Notes: generated from the sequence alone by a model not told the origin. Shown: positions 34,115-46,640, counted from the first letter of the stretch. The stretch: DNA of 64,000 nucleotides from Gigaspora rosea (GCA_003550325.1 QKWP01000117.1:1-64000); one strand, 5' to 3'. Numbers and translations: made by a program.

Positions 34115-34900
34115 ATTACTATAAATGGTTTATAATTTTTTAATAAATTATAAAACTTTATAGTAACACAAATCTATTCTGATCTTAGGATCTAGTTATT
34201 AGATTTTAATAATTTTGGCTTGCTGGAATCCTCTCATTAAGAGAATCATTTTGGTAGTTAAAACATTGAAATTGGCCCAGTAGATCAAAAATTATTTACC
34301 ATTAAATATTGTATCTAACTTTTTAATAATTGTAAAATCTGATTGGCTAATTGGGGTATCAGGTGGGATGGATAGGGTAGGGGTAAGGTGGGCTTATAGT
34401 AAAAAAAAATTAGCTAATTTTTGGAAGCCCCCTTATCTAATGGGACAATGTGTGGAAGCAATTATTGATTTAACAAAATTGCTTGATATTGACCAAACAA
34501 CAAATTTGCACTAAAATATCTAGAAAAAGCCTGCCATCTAGTGAAAAAGGCAATTATTGATCTAGTAAAATTGCTTGGTATTGAACCCAGTAATGACATA
34601 GATGAATTATTTAAAAAAAGCAAAAAAAAATTGTTTAATGTATTTAATATATATATTAATATGGCAAACACATATATATTTAAAAATTTAGAAGATTTAC
34701 TAGAGATACTATACTAAATTTTGAGTAAAATTTCATTTTATTATAGGAAGATATAAAGATACAATTAATGATCTAATCTAATAAAATTGCTTGATACTGA
34801 ACTGAACAAAACAATTTGCACTAAGATATCAAGCAGAAGCCTATTATCTAATAGAAAAATATAAAGAATCATTTAATAATGTGAATGATAAATGGGTATC

Positions 34901-35265
34901 AAAACTTTTGGTGAAATTATTAAAAGTAAATTTAAAGACTTAATTGCCTGCTATTTGGACAAAGACTGCAGTACAGTTTTCAGGCAGGTAATACAACAGC
35001 TATAGCTGTAGAGAGTGCTGCCTCTATTTATTAAGACATATTTCACAGAGAAGTATAAATCCAATAATAACCATCTCGACAAATTCATAATCCAAATTCT
35101 GACTAGATAATCATATTATCAACTTTGAATGTGATCACTAGTCAGAATTCAAAGAATAAAAAAAGACAATTCCTATAACAAAGGTAAAACGAAAATGGCA
35201 GAACTCATTTTTTTGGAACCTGCCATTTTCATAACTATAACTAGTGAATATTAATTCATATCACA
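34901..35265. other. Intergenic, no gene seen
   Basis: AT-rich sequence after the TPR remnant. GCAGGTAATACAACAGC-like sequence near 34982 and a short CTGACTAGATAATC... inverted pair near 35098-35145 were noted. Nothing coding. Confidence 0.6.
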
Positions 35266-35269
35266 TGTT

Positions 35270-35640
35270 CATATTAATAGCCAGCCTGCAATATGCAGGT
35301 GGGAAACTACTGGCCAGTGCTAAGCTACACAAACTCAACTGCTTATAGTGATCTCCAGGTGCAATATTATTTGCTATTTTTGGTAGTATATTCTTTTTTA
35401 GTTTTAACAACTAATATAATCTGCATCCATCAAATAAAATTAAACTCTGGTATATCAGTCTGGACTATTCCAATTATAAGAAATATGCATGCAATGCTTT
35501 TTGTTCAGGTTGATGTAAAGTCAACAGATCGAAAAGATACTAAGTATGTTGATATGCATTTGGAACCATTAACCAGAACAAGTCTAGTCCAGATAATCAA
35601 AGAAGGTAAGTATGATTTGAATAACTTTTCATAACTATAA
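35270..35640 (+). pseudogene. Exon-like block, possible gene fragment of unknown family
   Basis: The 35293-35634 frame gives 113 residues. Its last part, 35509-35607, looks like an internal exon: TTTTGTTCAG precedes it and GTAAGTATG follows, with an open phase encoding VDVKSTDRKDTKYVDMHLEP and SLVQIIKE. The first part (to 35508) is hydrophobic and more likely intron. Degenerate copies occur at 28845, and the upstream part is repeated at 36125 and 36345. I do not recognise the family. Since no neighbouring exon was found, this may be a dispersed gene fragment rather than a live gene. Confidence 0.35.
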
Positions 35641-36124
35641 TCACTAACTTGATAAAGGTAACAATAAAAACAAAGATAAATTTATAAGAAACGCAAACTG
35701 GTCTTATACCAACAATTGCTTACTCAACTGTAACAGTCTACAATTTAAATCCAACCCTCCCTCCCAAAAGAATCTGGCCATTCTTATAATATCAATATAA
35801 TGTGTTTATACTTACAGCCATCTAGCATTATACAGGTGGTTAGCATTAAGCCACACAAATGCAGCAAACTCAATGATTTTACAAAGTTGTCCCAAAATTT
35901 CAGGTTGTATACGTCAGATCTAGTAAAATTTTTTATAATCTTTGGACAAAATTTATCAATTCTAATCCAGCTGGCCATGATTCTGATGTACTTTAACATA
36001 TCCTAACCCAGAATTTGTTAACTCTGTATAAGTTAAACTCAATGGCTATATAAGCAAATATCAATATTACATGTTTAAGCACACCTTATATATTAAGGTA
36101 AAAAAATTATATGTATATATATAT

Positions 36125-36528
36125 GCATATTCATACTGACGGTAGCCTGCATTATGCAATACAGGCAGAAAACTACTAGCCAGTGCTAAGCTGCATAAAC
36201 AACTGCTTATGGTTATCTTCTAGCACAATATTATTGTTATTTCTGGAAGCATATACTGTTTCAGTTTCAATATAAATTACAGCTAAATGAACCTGCCATT
36301 TTTATAACTATAACTAGTGAATATCAATTCATTATATGTTCATATTAACAGCTGGCCTGCATCACGCAGGCAGGAACCCACCAGCCAGCACTAAGTCTCA
36401 TAAACTTAACTGCTTATAGTGATCTCTCAGTACAATATTATTTGCTATTTTTGGGAGCATATCCCATTTTAGTTTTAACAACTAATATAATCTGCATCTA
36501 TCAAATAAAATTAAACTCTGGTATATCA
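36125..36528 (+). repeat. Two further copies of the 35.27 kb block
   Basis: 36125-36290 and 36345-36528 repeat 35275-35458 (GCCTGCAT, CAGTGCTAAG, AACTGCTTATAGTGATCT, CAATATTATTTGCTATTTTT). The second copy is cut at 36528 by the TIR element and resumes at 38962 with GACCATGACTATTCCAATTA. Confidence 0.85.
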
Positions 36529-38951
36529 GGACCCGGACATCTCTCATATAGGTCATAACTGATCTGCACAAATTTTAAGGTTTTTGCTACCTCTAAAATC
36601 AAGTAAATTTGCTAAAAATTCAATTATTACATGAAGTTTTTATAGTAATTTGCTAAAAACTAAATTATTACATTTAGATAGTGCTCTTAGGTTCAGATGC
36701 TCTAAAAAAATTTGTGCAGCATATAAAAACACATTTTACTGGCATATTTACTTTTATATTTCTTGAAAATTTAAGAAGAGTTGCTTAATTTTGGATTTTT
36801 TGAACAAAAAATCAAAAATTAAGCATCTCTTAAATTTTCAAGAAATATAAAAGTAAATATACTTGTATAATGTATTTTTATATGCTAAATAAGTTTTATT
36901 AGAGCAAAATATTATAATCATTTAATAAAATTTAGGGTATAATATTATTTTATTAATAAAATTAAGGAATTGCTATTCGATTTTGTCACTTAAATATTTT
37001 AACTTTTAAAAACTTTTATTAATATTATCTCTATAAGTTCTTGATCAAATTTAATAAAAATTTTTTATTTGAATTCTATGGAGTTGTACAATTAAAATAA
37101 AAAAATTTTCATCAAATTTGGTTAAAAACTCATAAAAATATCTTTGATGAAAGTTCCTGTAAACAATTTCAACGCAAGCTTCTTTGCAATATGTTTTTTT
37201 GCTTTTTCAAAATAACCCACTGTTCGGCGATGATTTACAAGAAATTTTACTATGCTAACTAAAAAAATTTATAACAAGACTTATAGCGCATATCATGGAC
37301 TAATAGAATCTCAAATTTCATGAAAAAATATTGAAAACTCATAAATATATTAACGTTTTTGTAAATTTGAACACATACGTTTTCGCAAGTTTTCCCCTAA
37401 ACTTCAAATGCTTCTGAAGGCACTTTCTCAAAATGAAACATACAAAATACGATTAAATAAGTTGATATAATAGATATTCAAGAGTCTTCAGTTAAAATTT
37501 TATCAAAAATGGATTAATATTGATGAAGTTATGATGATTTTTCAATTTGCTTCCAGATTCGGGATTTTCTAAAATTTTCAATTTTGATCAAAACAGAAAA
37601 ATCACCATCACAGACTAGATTTTCACAAGTTCAAATTAAACATGTTACTGCGCACAATTAAATAAATAGAGAATAGGTTAAAATTTTGCTTTCTAAAATT
37701 TCAAGTTATTTGGTTAAAGATTCATTCTATAATAGCTTCTTTTTATTTGGTGCAGCTTCTTTAAAAGAAGCTGCGCTAAATGAAAAAAAGCTATTATAGA
37801 ATGAATATTTAACCAAATAACTTGAAATTTTAGAAAGCAAAATTTTAACCTATTCTCTATTGATTTTATTAGTGCGCAGTAACATGTTTCATTTGAACTT
37901 GTGAAAATCTAGTCTGTGATGGTGATTTTTCTGTTTTGATCAAAATTGAAAATTTTAGAAAATTCTGAATCTGGAAGCAAATTGAAAAATCATCATAACT
38001 TAATCAATATTAATTCGTTTTTGATAAAATTTTAACTGAAGACTCTTGAATATCTATTCTATCAACTTATTTAATCGTACTTTGTATGTTTCATTTTGAG
38101 AAAGTGCCTCCAGAAGCATTTGAAGTTTAGGGGAAAACTTGTGAAAACGTATGTGTTCAAATTTACAAAAACGTTAATATATTTATGAGTTTTCAATATT
38201 TTTTCATGAAGTTTGAGATTCTATTAGTCCATGATATGCGCTATAAGTCTTGTTATAAATTTTTTTTAGTTAGCATAGTAAAATTTCTTGTAAATCATAG
38301 CTGAACAGTGGGTTATTTTGAAAAAGCAAAAAAACATATTGCAAAGAAGCTGCGTTGAAATTGTTTACAGGAACTTTCATCAAAGATATCTTTAAGAGTT
38401 CTTGACCAAATTTGATAAAAATTTTTTTATTTTAATTGTACAAATCCATAGAATTCAAATAAAAAAATTTTTATTAAATTTGATCAAGAACTTATAAAGA
38501 TAATATTAACTACAATTATTATGTGAATTACTAACTAATTCGCATCTCTATGCATTATATAATTATTTGTTTATTGATATACAATACATATGCAGGGAGT
38601 ACCAAGTTGCTATTGATACTAAAGCCCGATTACATGCTACAACTACTTTTATTTATTTTTAATTATAATTAATTATTACTTTACTCTATATAGCCATTAA
38701 CAACTTGTCATATCCGGATCGATCATTATAGCACAACTTAACTTGTTACAATAATTTTTGCAAAAATGTGGGTAAATTGCTAAAAATAAAATATGACATG
38801 CATAAAATCTTAGTAATTCGCCAAAATATTCAATTATGACCCTTTTTAAAATTAACTTCAATTTGCTAAAATTTAAATTTGGACCTTAGATCAAATTTGA
38901 ATCAATTTGCTAAAAAAAATATATGACATATATCAGAGTTGTCCGGGGTCC
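36529..38951. mobile_element. 2.4 kb TIR element with 10-bp target duplication (MULE-like)
   Basis: The perfect 10-bp TGGTATATCA is on both sides (36519-36528, 38952-38961), and the uninterrupted site is preserved in the paralogous block at 35448-35457. Inverted ends of about 30 bp read GGACCCGGACATCTCTCATA and, reversed, GGACCCCGGACAACTCTGAT. No transposase. The interior carries a 1.5 kb near-palindrome and, at the right, sequence shared with 16740-17010. The superfamily is inferred from the 10-bp duplication. Confidence 0.88.
37005..38490. repeat. 1.5 kb near-palindrome (family B arms)
   Basis: Arms 37005-37765 and 37770-38490 are near-complementary with almost no loop, centred on TGCAGCTTCTTTAAAAGAAGCTGC. 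Outer ends are family A half units. Arms contain CACTGTTCGGCGATGATTTA, TGCTTCCAGATTC and ATGTTACTGCGCACAATTA. A single arm is found at 10215-10882. No coding capacity. Confidence 0.92.
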
Positions 38952-39000
38952 TGGTATATCAGACCATGACTATTCCAATTATAAGAGAAAAAAAACTTGA

Positions 39001-42000
39001 TTTTAATGATTTTTTACTGTGTGATTTTATTTTAGCATGTAATTTTATTTTTAGCATTTTTTACTATTATTGTATTATTTGTAAAACACATTAAAATATA
39101 ATTAGCTAATACATTACTCTGGTATATTGACTTGAGTAACATCTATATAAGCCACTAAGAATATAATAATACCTAATACTAGAAAGGTAAGATTAACTAT
39201 AGCGATATAATTATGGAAAGTATGTAACAACTTAATGAATTAGGCAGTGAAAAAAAAATATAATGCAAAATGAAAAAGACTGAACAGAATTTAAATAATT
39301 ATATTAAACATTCATATATTTTCTTGAAACGTAGTCATCAAAGTGAACAAATTAAATTTCATACTAATTTCGGTTAAGATCACATAAAGCTGATTTTTCG
39401 GTTTGCTTATATGGACTCTGAAATTATGGGTTGGTCAGTAAGATTTTTTTTAAATTAACTAAATTAATAGAATAATGCTTATATTTGAGATTATATAAGG
39501 TTAATTTTTTCTTTTGCACAATAAAGAATCAAAATTTAGGTTAGCAATCATATTTTTTCTGTTAGTCCTATTAGACAATTACAGGAAATTAAGGTCTTAT
39601 TACTGGATGAGAATATCAGGAAAAATAAATAGCAAAAATCAAATTGGTACAATTGAGATTTTTTAAAAAATAATAAAATAAAATAAAAATTATATATTTA
39701 AAAAAATAGATTGGCAATATAAAATACAAATTAACTTTCATGGCCTAATACAAATGTTAAAGTAAACAGAATTAAACTTCATACTCAACTTGAAACATAA
39801 TTGTTAAAGTGAACTAAATTAAATTTCATACTTACCTCCTTGTACTGTCATCTCAGCTATAGTGCCTAATCACCAAATAAGAGGCCCTTGCATTGCCTAA
39901 ATAGTTGTAAAACCTACTTGTACTTACCAATATCTAAACAAGCAATAATATATTGCTCTAAAAAAAGGATAATCTTTTTAGTAACTCAATTTCAATAATC
40001 AAATGCAATTACAACATTAAGCAGTAAATATCTGCATTTAAGATTGAGGCAGCAAATCAAATATGCAATTCCATAAAGCTTCCAATCTTGCTTTTAACAA
40101 ATTTTACAAATTACTGTAGCACCCAATAATTGTTTATCACAAAGAAATCTGCATACTAACAGTTACTTTAAAGACACACATTTGCTTCACTAGCAAGCTT
40201 ATTTTACAGATAATTAGTTTACAGACGAGTTTATTTCATAATTAAAACTCATATAACTTGATTCTACATTTAATTCTAATAATAATGATTAGAATTACTT
40301 TGCAAATTAAGTAGTCAGTAAAATGTATTATTTATGAAACAACTTAACTAGAAATTGATCATCTGTAAACTAAGCTTATTAGGAAACAAATGTTAGTAAA
40401 ATGTGATGCCTTTGAGATAATTGCAGATAAGTTGACCAAGGTAGAACGAAACTAGTTACTAAGCAAAAGACAAGCCCAAGGTCAAAAAAAGAAAAATAAC
40501 AGAAATTTCTTATAAACAATAAAGCCGTGATGAAAATGCAAAATTCCAAAAAAATATGAATTTAAAAATTGATGATCAATTGTATCATTTTTGAAATTAA
40601 TAATCTTTAATATCATAATGATAAATTTCATATGGTATATAGTCATAATGATTATCAACTAAATAATATCCATTGACATCTAGTTTACATTTGGTTAAAA
40701 TATTTACATAATATTTAACATATACAGTTTCATATTTTAATAAATATAAGTAATTAAATCACAATAATGGCTATAATCATTTGTGAAATTTCACACCAAT
40801 TGAAATATCTGCTACAACATACACAAATACATATATACAATTATATATTCATGTAGGTTTTTTATGCATATAGGAATAAATGCTATTGTTAATACTATAT
40901 ACTCAAAGGGACTTAACTCTTTAAAGCAGACAAACTGAAATCACAATTCTCACCATAAGACTCTCTCATATAAGACTTACCAGACAATTTTAACTCATTT
41001 ACACTTATACTATACATGCACATAAACAAAAAATCTTTTTTATATGAACAAATTGTTATATGTTACATATTATAAAAAAAAAAAAATGAAAAAATTTCAA
41101 ACTTATAATACCATTTAGCCTATCACTCAACTAATGAAAGTTATCACCTATAATCAAAGTGATGTGTTAATCAGAATATTTTAATATTTAATATTTATTG
41201 ATCTTAAGTTTAATTTTCTTCATATGCTACATATATATATACAATACTTTTCAAATAACAATTAACAGAAAACTTGTAATCATTTCATCATAATGACATA
41301 TCTAATCCAATTACAACATTCAAAATTAAAAAAATAACTTCTTTCTAATAACGGATAAATGATAATCATAACTTTTACTATAAACAATATAGATAAAATT
41401 GATTGAAACTATTTCCCTGCACATTTTATATTATATATTTAATATAATCATACTGGTATACGAAAGTAGGAAACAAGAAAAAAATTATTCATTACAATAT
41501 TACAAATCCTAATTTTTTAATAAACTAAGTGCATAAGATAAAAACCTAGGGTTAGGGCCTTAACATTAGATTCAATAGGGTTAGAATGATGCTTACCATA
41601 TGTAAAATTTTATTTCTGTCATTTTTAATATACATCAAGATTAATTTAAATATTGGTTTTTGCATATTTTTACTTTTTCTTCTTTTTATTCATGTTTAGA
41701 TTCTTTGTCAGATTGCATTCTTTGACTGCTATTTCCTTTCCAGGAGTTTGTATTATTCACGCAAATAAGTGGATATAGTAAATTGGTATAGGTTAATATT
41801 CGGTAATGCACAACATATAAAGTTTGTACTTGTATATTGATAAATAACACTTGGATTATATTTTAAATAGAAACATATTAAAAATTTTTTTGATCGATCA
41901 AATATATACTTATTTGATTAATCAGCATTATCGATCATTGATCGACCTATTGTTGTTTGAGCCCATTAATTGATGCTTGATCATTGATTTAAATTGATCA

Positions 42001-42305
42001 ATAATTGAGTATCATATAATCAAGTCAATTCACTAGTACCAACTATTCATCATTATTCTAATTATTTCATCCTTTACATATATTGACTATACTGTTATAC
42101 TTTATCTCTCTATATATCTGATATCTAATTATCACTCTTATTCCTGCTGTTTTATTATCTTCTTATCTCCTTCTAACCTCTCTATATCATCCACATACTC
42201 TTTATTTAGCACCAACTTTCAAAATTTGCAATTTTTTTTTTATCTTTAAATAATTTTTTCTTCATTCACTTTTGCACTTTTTTATAACCTCTGCATTAAA
42301 CTGAT
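39001..42305. other. Gene-poor stretch with weak repeats
   Basis: No supported gene in 3.3 kb. The phrase CATACT after AAGTGAACTAAATTAAATTT recurs near 39350, 39785 and 39815. 39390-39550 echoes the CATGCAAAGTTAATTTTTCG unit of 52.5 kb. A degenerate foldback of about 230 bp lies at 40175-40410 (TTTGCTTCACTAGCAAGCTT against AAGCTTATTAGGAAACAAAT). 41540-41780 resembles the core of the hAT element at 21016. 41880-42010 is rich in GATCGATC-type palindromes, and 42090-42240 is CT-rich. Confidence 0.65.
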
Positions 42306-42309
42306 GCTT

Positions 42310-42610
42310 TAACTAGTTGAATTCTATAGATTCAAAAATTCAAATAAAAAAATTTTCATCAAATTTGATCAGATGGTTGTTAAGATACCTTTGCCCAAAG
42401 TTTTAAAAAAATTTGGTACAGCTTGTATTTTAATAGACGTTTTAATTTTTTTTTGAAACTTTGAACAAAGGAATCTTAGAAATCACCTGATCAAATTTGA
42501 TAAAAATTTTTTTATTTGAATTCTATGTATTCATAGAATACAAATAAAAAAATTTTTATCGAATTTGATCAAGTAGTTGCTAAGATATCTTCACTTAAAG
42601 TTATGATTTT
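42310..42610. repeat. Palindromic family A, one and a half units
   Basis: GAATTCTATAGATTCAAAA centre, spacer with GGTACAGCTTGT, then a full palindrome around TCTATGTATTCATAGA. The right border (42620-42660, TATTCAAAAGCAGGTTTTAT) is the inverted equivalent of 8235-8260, so both arrays share the same end sequence. Confidence 0.9.
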
Positions 42611-43184
42611 TATTTTGAATTTATATATTCAAAAGCAGGTTTTATATTTTAAAAGTAGGTTTACATTTCCTTATAATAAAATTATCATCTCATCACGAGT
42701 GTCCTGTACATTTTTACCAATTATTTTGCACGTGTGAAAATTAGATAGCATAAATGGTCTAGATCACATTCATGAGAAATTCACATATTAATTATATCAA
42801 ATATATGTTAATAGCCCTTATATTACAAAGTATCATGTTTAATTACTTGCTTGGTAAGTATAAGTATGTAAATGAATTTTAACTTTTAAGGTATGTGTTT
42901 GTGAGAATAATTTAATCAATTATGAATAAATGATGAATCTGTTACACATTAATCATACAAATGATCATAGGCACAGATTTAATATATCATCATAATTTTC
43001 TTACATCCTAATTACAGCATTTTGGATATGACAAAGTCAATTGAATTTTTTCTTTTAATAATTTAATTACGAATCAGCTATCAATCAATTTGCTTTTCTT
43101 TTAAAAAATCAAGTTTTGTTCATTATGTCCATTTTGTTGTATCTTTGAAATTGATTAGCTAAGATACAGATAATGTTAATAATA

Positions 43185-43621
43185 TACATTAGTAAGTCGC
43201 ATACTGTGTATTACCAAAATAAAAAGGTTTATAACAATATCATGATAGAAACTATAATAATTCTTATGCAAACTAACTCAACCCTAACTTTATATTGTGA
43301 TTATTCAAATAGCTTGCAAGTTTTATATGAGAATTTTTAATAGTAATTCATAATAGAAACCACAATAATTTAATCAAACTCAACCTTAAAATGTGAATAG
43401 GTTTGTAACAGAATTTTTTATATAGTAGTAATTCATGATAGAAATTACAGTAATTCTAATACAAAATAATTCATCTTTTTATTGTTACTAAATAGTAAGT
43501 TCTGTAGCGAAATTTAAAAAAAATTGAGTTTCATTTGTTATGGGCACTTTGTATCTTTAAAGTTAGATTAACTAGGATGTGGATAATATTAATATATTAG
43601 CAAGTCACATACTGCATATCG
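43185..43621. repeat. Dispersed repeat C, copy 1
   Basis: About 0.43 kb with GGTTTATAACAATATCATGATAGAAAC, TTTTATATGAGAATTTTTAA and GAATAGGTTTGTAACAGAAT-like blocks; also repeated at 45827-46268 and partly at 46447-46640. Its right end is interrupted by the hAT element. Confidence 0.85.
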
Positions 43622-45826
43622 CAGTGATGGCAAATGACCTGAAATGACCAAAATGACTCAAATAACCAATGACCAGTTATTGGGTCATTTCATTCTTGAA
43701 ATGACCTATTGGGTCATTTCATTCTTGAAATAACCTATTGGGTCATTTCATTCTTGAAATGACCTATTGGGTCATTTGAATTTTATTAGTAGAAATAAAA
43801 ATTTGTAGATTTGAAGTCAAAATATTAAATATTTAAGATTTGATAAATTTATTATTTTTTTTACTATGTTCAGCTCATATCTTTATTTTATGAATAACAA
43901 TGTTTTTTCAAATTGTTATGTGAATGAATTTACTGAGGTAGGATTTTTTTAAAAGTCTCATTGTTATACAAATAACATTATTAAGTGGGACTTTTTTTTT
44001 AAACTTCTTATTGTTATATGAACAACTTTTACTAAGCCAGGATTTTTAAAATTTCTCATTGTTGTTACGTGAACAACTTTACTGAGACAGGATTTAAAAT
44101 TTCTCATTGTTATGCGAATAAATTTATTTAGCCAGATTTTTTAAAAAAATTCTTGTTTTGTGAGTGACTTTATTGAGGTAGAATTTTTTTAACTTTTTTA
44201 TTGTTACGTGAACGAATTTATTGAGGTGAGATTTTTTTTTAAATTCTTATTATTACATAAACGACTTTACTAAGGCAGGATTTTTTTAAAAATTCTCATT
44301 GTAATGCAAACAAATTTATTGAGATAAAATTTTTTTAAAAAATTCTTATTGTTACATGAATAACTTCACTGAGGCAGTATTTTTTTTTTGTTATGAACAA
44401 ATTTATTTAGGTGGGATTTTTTAAATTCTCTTTGTTATATGAACAACTTTATTGAGGTGAAATTTTTTTAAAAAATTCCCATGCTAAAAAAATTCTAATA
44501 TATTAGAAAAATTTTAAATATATTGCATTATTATAATTACTTAGACAATTATAAGTATTAACTAATGAAGAGAGCTATAATAGCCTCCATCTTGAACTTT
44601 CCGTACACTACAGAAAAATTCTTCTCAAGTTGGCATTTACTAACAACTGCCTCAATATCATAACAGTATCCAACATTGTTCCACCACCTATTCAAATATT
44701 TTACCCATTTTTTTTTGTTATTTTTAGGAGTGCAAAAATTGATTATTCATCAATTTCGTTTTCGCTCATGGGCTTTATCTTTTTGATTGTTCTTTTTCTG
44801 TATAGTAGAATAAAATTTATCATATTGTATTTTTTTTTAATAACATATAAATTTAACTTTTAAATACTTAATATTAACGTGCCATTTCTTAAATGCTTAT
44901 CATAAACTTAAAAGACAACTTGAAATTTCGTTGGCAGATATGTATTAATGCACTTGAAACTTGTAACTTCGTTGTAAGTATTATTGGGCTTGAAACTTCA
45001 TTTGCAAGTACTAATAAGCATGGACCTTTGTTGGTACGTATATACAGTACTATAAGCTTTAATCTTTGTTGGCAGGTACTAATTGCAAGATTCATAAAGC
45101 TGTTAAAGGCTATATATAAAGTTCTCTTATATAAAACTATTCTTTACTGAGTGCATGTTGAAATTTATATATTCACGGGACATAGCAAAAGTATGTATAT
45201 ACATATGTATTTAAAATGCCAGAAAAAAAGATATCAAGTGAAAATCAATTTATACTAAATTCTAGTGTGCCACACAACTACATAACATTAATCATCGTAA
45301 AAAAAATAAATCTGTAGCAATAACTATCATATTTTATGTTCTCTTCCTAATTGTTCAGTAATCCAGCTGAGATCACCAATCAATCAGGATTGTCCATAAA
45401 ATACTACAGTATTGCATGCTTCATGCAATAACTATTTAATATTGTTGGGAGAACATCTTGTCAATAAAATAGTTTGTTAAAAAAATGGTTTATTGGTAAA
45501 ATAGGATGTCAGAAAAACATCGTCATCAACAAAAAGGGATTCAGCAAAAGGGAAACAGAGTCAGGTAAACATGGTATCGGGAATATGGGTTTCAGAAAGA
45601 TGATATCTGTCCATGTTAGCCAATGTTTCAAGTTTCTGCTATATCACTATTTATAACTCAAATGACCTTCAAATGACCCAGGTCATTTGCAAATGACCAT
45701 GGTCATTTGGTCATGAGTCATTTGCAAATGATCTGAAATTCAAATAACCTATAATGACTGGTCATTTCAGGGTCATTTGAGGTCATTTAAAAAATCTTCA
45801 AATGACCAGGTCATTTACTATCACTG
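43622..45826. mobile_element. hAT-type non-autonomous element, 2.2 kb
   Basis: Ends CAGTGATGGCAAATGACCTG and, reversed, CAGTGATAGTAAATGACCTG (two mismatches). Subterminal 150 bp on each side are packed with the motif AAATGACC/GGTCATTT in both orientations, including three copies of a unit with GGGTCATTTCATTCTTGAAA at left. Flanking 8 bp are GCATATCG and GTGTATTG, which differ only by transitions, consistent with an old hAT duplication. A 60-bp minisatellite fills 43900-44480. The frames at 44630-44863, 44893-45150 and 45474-45656 match nothing known. Confidence 0.82.
43900..44480. repeat. Degenerate minisatellite, about 60-bp units
   Basis: Roughly ten units reading ATTGTTATGTGAACGACTTTACTGAGG then CAGGATTTTTTTAAA, with many substitutions. 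It lies inside the hAT element. Confidence 0.8.
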
Positions 45827-46268
45827 GTGTATTGCCAAAATAGAAAGGTTTATAACAAATATCATGATAGAAACTTTAATAATTCCAATGTGAACTAACT
45901 TAACACTAACCCATATTGTAATTATTAGAATAGCTCACAAGTTTTATATAAGAATTTTTAATAGTAATTCATGATAGAAACCATAATAATTTGATCAAAC
46001 TCAAACTTAAAATGTGAATAGGTTTGTAACAGAATTTTTTATAGTAATTCACAATAGAAATTACAGTAATTCTAATACAAAATAATTCACCTTTTTAGCA
46101 TTACTGAATAGTGAGTTCTATAGCGAAATTTAAAAATTGAGTTTTGTTTGTTATGAGCACTTGGTATTTTTGAAGTTAGATTAACTGAGATATGAATAAT
46201 ATTAATGCATTAGCAAGTCACATACCATGCATTGCCAGAATAGTAAGGTTTATAACAGTAATACAAGA
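45827..46268. repeat. Dispersed repeat C, copy 2
   Basis: The same blocks as 43185-43621 in the same order, ending with TATAACAGTAATACAAGA at the MITE boundary. A third partial copy continues after the MITE (46447-46640). Confidence 0.85.
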
Positions 46269-46446
46269 GGACCCCGAACAATATATATAAAGGTTATATT
46301 AGGTTTAATATAAGATTTTTATAAAATTTATTCAAAATTTGAAAAAATCTGCAATTCTGATTGGTTGAACCTTATTTGGGCCAATCAGAATTGCAGAAAA
46401 GTGGATAATGCATAAATATAACCTCAACTTGCATTGTTTGGGGTTC
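46269..46446. mobile_element. 178-bp MITE with 10-bp target duplication
   Basis: The perfect duplication TAATACAAGA flanks it (46259-46268, 46447-46456). Inverted ends are GGACCCCGAACAATATA and, reversed, GAACCCCAAACAATGCA. Inside, GCAATTCTGATTGG and CCAATCAGAATTGC form a hairpin. The GRACCCC end is shared with the 36529-38951 element, suggesting one family. Uninterrupted equivalents of the site occur in repeat C. Confidence 0.92.
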
Positions 46447-46640
46447 TAATACAAGATAGAAACCATAATAATTCCAATGTAAACTATTTAACTCTAACCC
46501 TGTATTGTGATTATTAGAATGGCGCACAAGTTTTATATGAGAATTTTAACAATAATTTATGATTTCAATATATTATCTGATGAAATAGTGAGTTCTGTAA
46601 AAGAATTTTAAAAAATTGAGCTTCATTTGTTATAGGCATT

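Larger units (their letters stand above)
30477..34432. mobile_element. 4 kb TIR element with TTA duplication (PIF/Harbinger-like), composite
   Basis: Ends are GGGGCTTCTAGAAATCAGCT and, reversed, GGGGGCTTCCAAAAATTAGC, followed inwards by G-rich GGGGATGGGTGGG / CCACCTTACCCC tracts. TTA stands on both sides (30474-30476, 34433-34435). The same TPR phrase without insertion (CCTATTATCTAATGG-like) is found at 34843. G-rich ends and 3-bp TWA duplications suit PIF/Harbinger. No transposase is visible. The interior is an inverted-repeat array with further insertions nested in it. Confidence 0.85.
29480..34900 (+). pseudogene. TPR-repeat gene remnant, split by a 4 kb transposon
   Basis: Two parts, 29480-30476 and 34433-34900. 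Repeated units of 34-residue type recur, such as EAIINLTKLLDIEPNNKFAL and KAIIDLVKLLGIEPSNDID, which fit tetratricopeptide repeats like those in Rhizophagus TPR and kinase-TPR proteins. The longest open piece is 29890-30126. Many stops and frame changes separate the units, so it is not a working gene. The 30477-34432 element sits inside one unit (CCTATTA / TTATCTAATGG). No start region or other domain was found; it may be a fragment of a kinase-TPR gene, but no kinase part is nearby. Confidence 0.75.
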
